From Aldehydirespirator sp965221185 (GTDB taxonomy: Bacteria; Actinomycetota; Acidimicrobiia; Acidimicrobiales; Aldehydirespiratoraceae): a DNA stretch of 64,000 nucleotides. The stretch is taken from assembly GCA_965221185.1 (NCBI GenBank), contig OZ244866.1, forward strand, positions 62,001 to 126,000, given 5' to 3'. Below are positions 8,041 through 16,200 of the stretch, in pieces. The position numbers and the translations under genes are program-made. Numbering within the stretch: position 1 is the stretch's first letter; the number at the start of each line of letters is the position of its first letter. The notes beneath the pieces are model-generated. The model saw only the letters and a program-made list of their open reading frames with translations. It made no database searches and was not told the DNA's origin.

Positions 8041-8948
8041 ACCAACACGATGCGCTCGCCCGAAGCCAGCGCGGACTCCACCCATAGATGCCTCTCGCAA
8101 TCCGGCGACGCCGGCGCCGGATCCGGCGGGACATTCATGAGCAACTCAGTCCAGTTGGCGCCCCGATCATCCGTGTAGAACACCCTGTCGATCACTTCTC
8201 GAGGATCGTCGGAGCTGCGGGGCCGTCCCCACGCCAGCCAGCGGTCGCCGGAGATGTCGATGTGACGGACGATGATCCCGTCGGGCAGGGGAAGTTCGGT
8301 CCAATCGCTGCCGCTGCCGGTGTAGACGGCTCGCTCGCCGTCGATGACCCGCTCGTCAGCGGTGCCCCAGGCCCGCGCCAGGACACGCCCGTCATCCAAG
8401 GACTTGAAGTTGAAGAGGTCGGCGAAGCCCGGATCGATCTCGGTCCATTGCAGCACCGGCCCGGTCGACAGCTCCTCGGGAGTCGGGGGCGCGGGCTCCG
8501 CAGGACCGTCCCGCGCGGTGCCGGCTGAGCCGTCCGGCGCGGGCTCCGCAGGACCGTCCCGCGCGGTGCCGGCTGAGCCAAGCCCGGAGATGCCATCGTC
8601 CCCTACGGCCGTGACGATGACGGTCGTCGCAGTGTCGCGTTCGAGCACGTTTCTCCAGACCACCCCTCCGACCACCACTGCAACCGAAGCGACCACGGCC
8701 ATGGCGGTCCGACGAACTGTGCGGCGTCTTGCTCGGGCCGCGGCCAGATCCGCAATCGCCGCCATCGGGGGCATCACGGGCGGCGCGGCGGCGTCGACCC
8801 GGTCGCCGATGGCCCCGGCGAGGGCCGCGCCCAAGTCGTGCTCATCGTCTGCGGCGCTGCGGTCCGAGCCGGCGCCGGCACCGGGCGGAGCGTCGGCTCC
8901 AGCTCGAATGCAGTCACGGAATCCGCGCTCATGAAGGTTCTCGTTCAT
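8007..8948 (-). CDS. Membrane-anchored ECF sigma-factor partner (anti-sigma-like), N-terminal part
   Basis: An Ala-rich cytoplasmic N-terminus of about 75 residues, one membrane segment (TAMAVVASVAVVVGGVVW), a low-complexity linker with a tandem 16-residue repeat, then a propeller-like extracellular domain. The ATG at 8948 overlaps the sigma-factor stop in an ATGA arrangement, so the two are translationally coupled, as is usual for ECF sigma/anti-sigma pairs. No zinc-binding anti-sigma motif is visible, so the anti-sigma role is inferred from context and topology. The frame ends prematurely after a 4-bp repeat slip; the rest is encoded at 7250-8040. Confidence 0.6.
   Translation of the reverse strand: MNENLHERGFRDCIRAGADAPPGAGAGSDRSAADDEHDLGAALAGAIGDRVDAAAPPVMPPMAAIADLAAARARRRTVRRTAMAVVASVAVVVGGVVWRNVLERDTATTVIVTAVGDDGISGLGSAGTARDGPAEPAPDGSAGTARDGPAEPAPPTPEELSTGPVLQWTEIDPGFADLFNFKSLDDGRVLARAWGTADERVIDGERAVYTGSGSDWTELPLPDGIIVRHIDISGDRWLAWGRPRSSDDPREVIDRVFYTDDRGANWTELLMNVPPDPAPASPDCERHLWVESALASGERIVLVGWRLRNVLGG
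8034..8045. repeat. Tetranucleotide repeat CCAA x3 causing frameshift
   Basis: Three tandem CCAA units (TTGG on the coding strand) inside the sigma-partner gene. Two units would give one continuous reading frame; three units produce a stop about 20 bp later. This is a classic slipped-strand site. Confidence 0.8.
8488..8579. repeat. 44-bp tandem duplication (48-bp period) in the linker
   Basis: A 44-bp sequence starting GGCGCGGGCTCCGCAGG occurs at 8488-8531 and 8536-8579. It encodes the repeated Ala/Pro/Gly-rich linker of the sigma partner in frame. Confidence 0.85.
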
Positions 8949-9454
8949 TGCTTGATCACCTCCCGGAGATCAGCCAAACCTCGTGAGATCAGGCTCTTGA
9001 CCGTGCCCGGGCGCACATCCATGGCCTCGGCGATCTCCCGCTCGGACATCTGCCCGTAGAAGCGCAGCACCAGGGCTGTCCTTCGCTTGGGTGACAGCTT
9101 GTCCAGAGCGTCGATCAGATAGTCGTCCTCAGACGCGGCGCTGGGGGTGTGCGGCCGGAGTCCGATCCTTCGTCTCACCCTGCGCTTGCGAAGCTCGCTA
9201 CGGGCCCCGTTCACGACCGCGACTCGCAGGTAGGCAACAGGCTCGTCGAGGCGGCTCCAACGCTCGAACACCTTGACGAAGGCATCCTGCACGATCTCCT
9301 CGGCACATTCGGAAGTGTCCACCAGCCCGCGGGCCAACCTCACCATCGGCGGGTACTGAGCGCCATAGAGGTCGTAGAAGCCCGCCGCCGTCGCAGCCTC
9401 GTCTCGTGCCGTCGCCGCGTGCATCGCCATAGACGCTACGGATGCCATCAACAT
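8945..9454 (-). CDS. ECF sigma factor (SigE-like sigma-70 family)
   Basis: A 169-residue extracytoplasmic-function sigma factor. Region 2 includes ECAEEIVQDAFVKVFERW and VAYLRVAVVNGARSELRKRR. Region 4 includes LSPKRRTALVLRFYGQMSER and the helix-turn-helix EIAEAMDVRPGTVKSLISRG. It redirects RNA polymerase to a small stress or envelope regulon. Several in-frame ATGs (9454, 9448, 9430, 9424) precede the conserved part and none has a strong ribosome site, so the start is uncertain. An IS30 element inserted about 13 bp upstream of the longest start probably replaced its native promoter. Confidence 0.85.
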   Translation of the reverse strand: MLMASVASMAMHAATARDEAATAAGFYDLYGAQYPPMVRLARGLVDTSECAEEIVQDAFVKVFERWSRLDEPVAYLRVAVVNGARSELRKRRVRRRIGLRPHTPSAASEDDYLIDALDKLSPKRRTALVLRFYGQMSEREIAEAMDVRPGTVKSLISRGLADLREVIKQ

Positions 9455-9464
9455 CTAAGGACGG

Positions 9465-9540
9465 TGACCTCCACCGGTGGATGCAAGTGATCGGCCATGA
9501 TGGCCGGTCGCACACCAGCATCCGATCCGGTGGAGGTTCA
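9465..9540. promoter_or_regulatory. Inverted repeat at IS30 left end masking the transposase ribosome site
   Basis: TGACCTCCACCGGTGGATGC at 9465-9484 is nearly complementary to 9518-9540, which includes the GGAGG ribosome site (9532-9536) of the transposase. Read-through transcripts from outside would fold and hide that site. A smaller GGCCATGATGGCC palindrome lies in the loop. Confidence 0.5.
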
Positions 9541-10520
9541 CAGTATGGCACAGCGTCTTTGCTTCGACGAACGCGCTCGCGTCGAGGCCATGTCAGCCGA
9601 GGGGGTCAGCGTCGCGGTGATGGCGGCTCGCTTGGGCAGGGATCCATCGACGATCCATCGTGAGATCAAGCGCGGCGGCGTGGGGGGCAGCTACCGCGCC
9701 GAGGCAGCGCAGGCGGCCTCGGACGCCCGGGCGGTGAGGCCCAAGACGCCCAAGCTCGCCGCCGATGCGAGCCTGGCGCGTGCGGTCACAGAAGGGCTCA
9801 AAGCTCGCCGGTCGCCGCATGCTCTCTCAGCGGAGCTGCGCGCAGAGGGGCACAGGATCTGCGCGGAGACGATCTATCGGGCCTGCTATGACCACACCGG
9901 CGCCGGGGGCCTGCCAGAGGGCTGCTGGCGGCTGCTGCCGCGGCGCTGCCGACGGCGCAAGCCCAGGGGCCGCCACAAGCGAAAGCGCAGCCCGCTGGGC
10001 GTTTTCAAGCCCATATCGCAACGTCCAGCCAGCGTCGAGGACCGCCGCGAGGCCGGGCACTGGGAGGGCGACTTGATCATCGGCGCCAACAACCGGTCCG
10101 CGGTCGCGACCCTCGTGGAGCGCACCAGCCGCCAGACCCTCACAGTGGGACTGCCCCACGGCTACGACGCCCCCAGCACCGCGCAGGCGGTCACCGCGGC
10201 GCTGGCCCGCCAGCCCCGCCACCTGGTCAAGACCCTGACCTGGGACCAGGGACGCGAGATGGCCCGCTGGGCCGACATCGAGGCCGCCCTGGGCATCGAG
10301 GTCTACTTCTGTGACCCGCACTCGCCGTGGCAGCGCCCCACCAACGAGCAGACCAACGGACTGCTGCGACGCTGGCTGCCCAAAGGCACCGACCTCAACA
10401 TCGGCACAGTGCGCCTCGCCGTCATCGAGGACCACCTCAACACCATGCCCCGCAAGCTCCACGACTGGGACACAGCCCACAGCGTCTATGCTGCCCTCAC
10501 TTGCAACCACCGGTAGAGCT
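9467..10520 (+). mobile_element. IS30-family insertion sequence
   Basis: A 1,054-bp element with 24-bp terminal inverted repeats at 9467-9490 and 10497-10520, matching at 21 of 24 positions around the core ACCGGTGG. It carries one transposase gene, whose stop codon lies inside the right repeat. Flanks may share a TG dinucleotide, compatible with a short IS30 target duplication. It is inserted directly upstream of the ECF sigma factor. Confidence 0.85.
9545..10516 (+). CDS. IS30-family transposase
   Basis: A DDE transposase of 323 residues. The N-terminal helix-turn-helix includes VAVMAARLGRDPSTIHREIK. The catalytic core shows the first Asp in HWEGDLIIG, the second Asp in TLTWDQGREMARW, and the Glu in NEQTNGLLRRWLPKGTD, all typical of IS30. 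ATG 9545 is chosen because it follows GGAGG by 8 nt and gives the usual N-terminus; an in-frame ATG at 9497 lies upstream. The frame is complete, so the element may still be mobile. Confidence 0.93.
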   Translation: MAQRLCFDERARVEAMSAEGVSVAVMAARLGRDPSTIHREIKRGGVGGSYRAEAAQAASDARAVRPKTPKLAADASLARAVTEGLKARRSPHALSAELRAEGHRICAETIYRACYDHTGAGGLPEGCWRLLPRRCRRRKPRGRHKRKRSPLGVFKPISQRPASVEDRREAGHWEGDLIIGANNRSAVATLVERTSRQTLTVGLPHGYDAPSTAQAVTAALARQPRHLVKTLTWDQGREMARWADIEAALGIEVYFCDPHSPWQRPTNEQTNGLLRRWLPKGTDLNIGTVRLAVIEDHLNTMPRKLHDWDTAHSVYAALTCNHR

Positions 10521-10831
10521 TGCCGACGCACGAGGGGGCTGTTCGGTTCCAGACTGGTGCCTGCAAGGAACCGTCCATCGCCACGCTCACCTACCCGATG
10601 AGCGCCAGCCGATAGCCCCAGCCGCCGACGGACTCGCCGTCTCTCACCAAATCTGCACGGATTGTGTTCGTATATGACGCGTTTCTCTACAGATTTCGGT
10701 GCAGGAGGCTTTTCTGGTGGGCGCGCCAACCCCCGGCACCGCACCGGTGGATCCAGGCTTAGGCAGGGAACAGCCGCGCCGACACCGTGCCCAGCGGAAC
10801 GAGGGGCACGAGTAGACTCCACTGCCACCCT
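10521..10831. other. Intergenic region between IS30 and the giant Calx-beta gene
   Basis: 311 bp without a supported gene. It contains a short AT-richer patch around 10650-10710 that could hold the promoter of the downstream gene, and a 21-bp repeat at 10742-10762. Confidence 0.4.
10742..10762 (+). repeat. 21-bp dispersed repeat, copy 1
   Basis: CACCGGTGGATCCAGGCTTA plus G; the same sequence with one mismatch occurs at 58743-58763 in the same orientation. The core CACCGGTGGAT resembles the IS30 terminal repeat, so both may be relic element ends. Confidence 0.6.
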
Positions 10832-13255
10832 ATGACCATGCGGAAGACAGCGTCCGGACCCTTTGCGTGTCTCTCCAGGCAGGTCCTTTGCGTCCTCGCC
10901 TGCGCCGCGCTGCTCGGTCTCGAGTCGGCCGCGGAGGCGCAGACCGTGGATTCCGATGACGAGGATCCCGATGAGGTGGCGGTTCCCGCTGACTGGGCGC
11001 TGAAGCCGGCGGGTGTCGGCGCGGGCGGGTCCTTCCGGCTGCTGTTCGTGACCACCACCACCCGCGACGGCACCTCCGACCAGATCGGCGACTACAACAC
11101 CCATGTGCAAGCGGCGGCCGCCACCGGCCATACCGCCATCCGCAGCTACAGCGCCCAGTTCCGGGCGGTCGCCAGCACCGACCCTACCGACGGTGTCGAC
11201 GCCCGCGACAACACCGCCACCACGGGGACCGGGGTCCCCATCTACTGGCTCGACGGGGCGAAGGTCGCCGACGACTACGCCGACTTCTACGACGGAACCT
11301 GGGACAGCGGGGCCGATGCCGCCCTGGACGAGGAGGGCATGGCGGCGAGCGGCGTCGCTCTGGCGTGGACCGGCTCGGACGTGGACGGAACCGCCCACGC
11401 GACCGCGTACCTGGGCGTCGCGTCCGGCCATATCCAGGCGGGACCTCCCAACATCGCCGCCAAGGCGCTCAGCGTCTCAGCGGTGAACCGGAATACGAGA
11501 CTCCCCCTCTACGGACTCTCGCCGGTCTTCCGGGTGGCGTCGCCCCCCACGGTCAGCGAGGTCCGGTTCGCCTCCACCCCGCCAGCGGGCCAGAACAACA
11601 CCTACAAGCTGGACGACACGATCACCGTGGAGGTCGTGTTCAGCGAGACGGTGACGGTGACCGGGACCCCGGCGGTGGAGCTCCTGATCGGCGCGGCGAC
11701 GCGGGACGCGGGCTACACCGGCGGCAGCGGGACGGACACCCTGACCTTCGCCTACCAGGTGGCCAACACCGACGAGGACACCGACGGCGCGGGGATCGCC
11801 AAGGACGGCCTGAAGCTCGACGGCGGGACGATCAAGAACGCCGCCGGCACCGCGGACGCGAACCTCGCGCACGCCGCGGTGGCCGACGACGACACGCGCA
11901 AGGTCGACGGGGTGGCACCGACCGTCAGCACGGTGGAGATCACCTCGACGCCGGGCGCGGAGGGGTTCTACGAGGACGGCGACGCGATCCGCATCGCGGT
12001 GGCCTTCAGCGAGGCGGTCGAAGTCGGAGGCTCGCCGGCGATCGGCCTGACGGTCGGCAAGACCGAGCGGGAAGCGGGCTTCGAGGAAGTCCCGGCCGCC
12101 ACCCCGGCGACCGCGGCGTTCGAGTACGCGGTGGGCGCCGTGGACTTCGACCCGGACGGGGTCGGCATCCCCGCGAACGGCCTCTCCGGCGGCACGGTCC
12201 ACGACCTCGCCGGCAACGAGGCCGTCCTCGACCACGAGGCGGTGGCCGGCAGCGCGGCGCAGAAGGTGGCGGGCTCGGTGGGCACGCCGAATGTCTCCAT
12301 CGAGGGCGTGATCGGCCGGGAGGACATGGACTCCGCCTCGTTCACGGTGTCGCTCGCCTTTCCGTCGGACTTCGACGTGAAGGTCGACTACGCGACCTCG
12401 GACGGAACCGCGACCGCAGGGTCCGACTACACCACGACGAGCGGGACCCTGACGATTCCCGCGGGGAGTCCCCGGGCGACGATCGCGGTCCCCATCCTCC
12501 CCGACACGGACGACGAGGCGGACGAGACCTTCTCGGTGACGCTCACCCGGCCGACGGGCGCGCTCCTCACCATCGCCACCGCCGAGGCGACCGCGACGAT
12601 CAAGGACGACGACGGCGACACCGAGGCGTACTTCGGCCGCACGGCCTACAGCGTCACCGAAGGCGAATCCAGGACGATCACCGTGAACCTGATCCCCGCG
12701 GCCACCCGGTTCACGCGGATTCGGGTGAGGACGGCGAATCGGGGGACGAGCAGCGCCGACTACTCGGTGACGCCGTCGGTCGTGACCTTCAGGACAGGCG
12801 AAAGCTCGATGGAAGTCACCTTCACCGCAACGAGCGACCAGGCGGGCGACGACGGCGAGCAGGTGCTTCTGCAATTGAGCCCCGGTATAGGCGGCGCCAG
12901 CGCCGGCGACGACGCCACGGTGACGATCCGCGACCCCACCGGTCCCGAGGTGTCGATCCGCGCGCTGCGGGAGCGTGTCGAGGAGGGCAGCGACGTGGTC
13001 TTCGAGCTGACCCGCGACGGCGACAGCGCCGCGGCGCTGGGCGTCGGGCTGGAGCTGGAGTTCCACGACAAGATTGTTCGCGCCGGGGACCGGGTCGTCG
13101 CCGGTGGTGGTCTTCGCCCCCGGCGCGGCCTCGGCCCGGTTCTCGCTGCCGAGCATCGACGACGAGACGAACGAGGGCAACGGCCGGCTGGCCGCGACCA
13201 TCGTCGAGCGCGCCGGCGCCGACTACCGGATCAGCGCCGCGGCGCGTTCGGCTAG
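10832..13255 (+). CDS. Giant secreted Calx-beta/Ig-like protein, N-terminal segment (frameshifted)
   Basis: ATG 10832 starts a signal peptide (basic MTMRKTASG, hydrophobic VLCVLACAALLGL, cleavage near AEAQT). An N-terminal domain of about 200 residues follows (VPADWALKPAGVGAGGSFRL onward) of a type found ahead of such repeats. Next are two SwmB-like domains (VRFASTPPAGQNN; EDTDGAGIAKDGLKLDGGTI) and at least three Calx-beta domains (GTATAGSDYTTTSGTLTIPA). The frame derails near 13070-13090 inside a Calx-beta domain; the correct continuation is in the next frame (VVVFAPGAASARFSLPSIDD). Calx-beta modules bind calcium and mediate adhesion in surface proteins. Confidence 0.75.
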   Translation: MTMRKTASGPFACLSRQVLCVLACAALLGLESAAEAQTVDSDDEDPDEVAVPADWALKPAGVGAGGSFRLLFVTTTTRDGTSDQIGDYNTHVQAAAATGHTAIRSYSAQFRAVASTDPTDGVDARDNTATTGTGVPIYWLDGAKVADDYADFYDGTWDSGADAALDEEGMAASGVALAWTGSDVDGTAHATAYLGVASGHIQAGPPNIAAKALSVSAVNRNTRLPLYGLSPVFRVASPPTVSEVRFASTPPAGQNNTYKLDDTITVEVVFSETVTVTGTPAVELLIGAATRDAGYTGGSGTDTLTFAYQVANTDEDTDGAGIAKDGLKLDGGTIKNAAGTADANLAHAAVADDDTRKVDGVAPTVSTVEITSTPGAEGFYEDGDAIRIAVAFSEAVEVGGSPAIGLTVGKTEREAGFEEVPAATPATAAFEYAVGAVDFDPDGVGIPANGLSGGTVHDLAGNEAVLDHEAVAGSAAQKVAGSVGTPNVSIEGVIGREDMDSASFTVSLAFPSDFDVKVDYATSDGTATAGSDYTTTSGTLTIPAGSPRATIAVPILPDTDDEADETFSVTLTRPTGALLTIATAEATATIKDDDGDTEAYFGRTAYSVTEGESRTITVNLIPAATRFTRIRVRTANRGTSSADYSVTPSVVTFRTGESSMEVTFTATSDQAGDDGEQVLLQLSPGIGGASAGDDATVTIRDPTGPEVSIRALRERVEEGSDVVFELTRDGDSAAALGVGLELEFHDKIVRAGDRVVAGGGLRPRRGLGPVLAAEHRRRDERGQRPAGRDHRRARRRRLPDQRRGAFG

Positions 13256-16200
13256 CACGATCATCCGGGACGACGACGTCCCGGTGCTCACCATTTCGGT
13301 GGACAAGAGCGCGGTCTTGGAAGGGGAGAACTGGATTAGGACCACGCGGCGCTCCGGGTTCAGCGACACTTCCCTCCAGTACAACCAACGATTCCGCACG
13401 ACCTACCGATTCCTCCCGCCCCATCCGGCCAGAATCAACAACATTGTCTTTCCGGGCGACATCTCGGCCGGCTATCTCGAGGATGCGAGCCCGAGGAGGA
13501 TACCTCCCAGCGATGTCGGCCCGCTCGGCACCATCGTGGAACGGGAGTTGCTGCCCTTCGACGAGAGCGCCACGCCCTTCGACCCGCAGTACACGCTCGG
13601 GGAGCCGCACTCGTACCGGGTGGACATCAGCAACGCGCGCCCGTTCGTGAAGATCGAGGCGCTCAGCCCGTCGCTCCTCACCGAGGGAGCGGCGGCGGAG
13701 TTCCGCATAACCCGGATCGACGGGATCGGGCTGTCCGCCACCTTCGACCTCGAACTCGTGGTCGACGTCGAGCAGACGGGCGAGTACGTCACCGGAGCGA
13801 CCGGCCGGCGGACTATCACCGTCCCGGCCGCCATCGACCAGCCGGTCTTCACCCCCCCGACCGACGAGTTCACGCTCTCGTTCGCCACCGAGGACGACGA
13901 CCGGCACGAGGCCGCGGGGACGCTGAAGGTGGTCATCGCCGATCCGCCCACCGGCGCGAGCGACGACGCCACCACGCTGCGCACCTACCAGATCTTGTTG
14001 CCGCGCGAGGCGTCGCTGGACCTCGCCGACAACGACGACGAACCGGAGCTGGAACTGCCGGGATCCCTGACGACCCCGGAGGAGGAGGCCACCCTGGAGG
14101 TTCCGGTCAACCTCAGCAACACGGCGGACCGGCAGATCAAGATGAAGTGGCGGACGAAGCCGGCGACGGGCCCCGGGGATCCGGCGGCGACGGCCGGGAC
14201 CGACTACCAGGCGGGCAGCGGCGAACTGGTCTTCGAGCCGGGCGAGAAGGCCAAGACGGTGACGATCGCGATTCTGGACGACGTGCTGGTGGAGGACGAC
14301 GAGCGGTTCCTGGTGGAGGTGTACGACTTCGAGGGGCCGGTGCGGGGAACGGATCCCTCGCAGATCGAGGTGAGCATCCCCAACCGGGACACCGCGCCGA
14401 CGATCACGGTCGCGGACGAGAGCGCGGACGAGGCGAGCGGACCGCTGGTCTTCACAATCGGCCTCAGCGAGGCCTACGCCGCCGAGGCGACGGCGTCCTA
14501 CCGCTTCGTGCACGGGAACACGAGCGACGCCGACTTCGCCTCCGCGCCGGCCTCGGGGACGGCCCGCTTCGCCGCCGGCGAGACCGCGTTCACCATCTCC
14601 CTGCCGCTGGTCGACGACGCGCTCGACGAGTTCGACGAGACCCTGACGCTCGTCGTCGACAACCCGGTGAACGCCATCCTCGACGCGGACCCGACAGTCG
14701 AGTCCCTCGAGGCCGTCGGCACGATCCGCGACGACGACCCGGAGCCCGTGATCTCGATCACCGGTTCCACCGTCGAGGAGGAGGCCGGGCCGTTGCGCTT
14801 CACGGTCTCGCTGGATGCACCGAGCGGCAAGGAGGTCGGCTTCGCCTGGGAGACCCTGGAGGCGGGCGAGGGCTCGGTCGTGAGCACCGCCTCCCGCACC
14901 GACTACATCGCGGCCTCGGGCAACCTCGTCTTCAGCCCCGGGGAGACGAAGAAGACGATCGAGATCACGCTGGTCTCGGACGAGGCGGAGGAGGAGGACT
15001 ACGAGACCGTGGTCGTGAGGCTCTCCGGCATCACCCACGCCACCTACCCGCCGGGCCCGCCCCGCGCCGCCGGGAGGATCACCGACGATGACCTGCCGCT
15101 GGTGACCATCGAGATCGTCGGCGCGGCGGTCCGGACCGAGGGCGACCGGATCAGCTTCCGGGCGCGGCGCACGGACTCCGATCTGCACGACAGCCTGACT
15201 GTGTTTGCACACACAGTCCCGACGGGGAGTTTCGGCGTCCTCGGCGCCAATCGTATCTGCCTGATCACGATTCCCCGTGGCCAAAGCTCCGCGGTCGGGT
15301 GTTACCGGAGCACCTCCGACGACCACCGGGACGAGCCGGACGGGTCGGCCACCGGGGAGCTCCGGCCGCACCCGAGGGGGTACCGGATCGGGACGCCGTC
15401 GGAGGCGACCTTCACGATCCGGGACAACGACCCCACCCCGGTGCTGAGCATTGACGACCCCACGGTCTCCGAGGGCGACGGGAAGGTCGTCTTCACGGTG
15501 GAGCTGAGCGGCGAGAGCGACGCCACGATCTCGGTGCCCTACACGCCGGCGGCGGGGACCGCCACCCTCACCGCGGACTACTTGAATCCGACGGCGCCCC
15601 TCACCTTCGCGCCGGGAGAAACCCGCAAGACGCTCGAAGCGACCGTGCTGGACGACGACATCGAGGAAGCCGACGTCGAGACCTTCACCGTGACGCTCCG
15701 CGCCACGCCGGGCGCGGCGGTCGGGCCGAACTCCGTCGGCACCGCCAGGATCCGCGACGACGACCTGCCCACGGTGGCGGTCGAGGCGGTGGCCGCGGAA
15801 GTGACCGAGGGGGACGCCTACGGCCCGCGGTTCACGCTGACCCGCACCGGCGACCTGAACCGGCAGATCTCCGTGGTGCTCCGCATTGCCCAGCCGGTCG
15901 GGGACGCCGCGTTTCACAACGGCCGGCCCCTCGGCAGGAACGAGGTCCGGGCGGAGTTGGGCATAGGGGCCTCGATCGATTCGTTTACCTTCGAGGTGCC
16001 CATTCGCCCCGACGGCCGCGACGAGGTGGACGCCGAGATCCGGCTGACCATCGAGGAGGATCCCGCCTACCGCATCGTCGCCGGCAAGGAGTCCGCGACG
16101 GTGACGGTGCTGGACATCGATCCGCCCCCGGACCTGAGCGTCGCGGCGAGCTCCGGGAACGAGGGGGACGGGAGCATCCCGTTCACTGTGACCCTGAGCG

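Noticed and set aside
11365..13650. A 761-codon plus-strand frame overlapping the giant gene
   Set aside because: Arg-rich translation without domains; the other frame carries SwmB and Calx-beta motifs.
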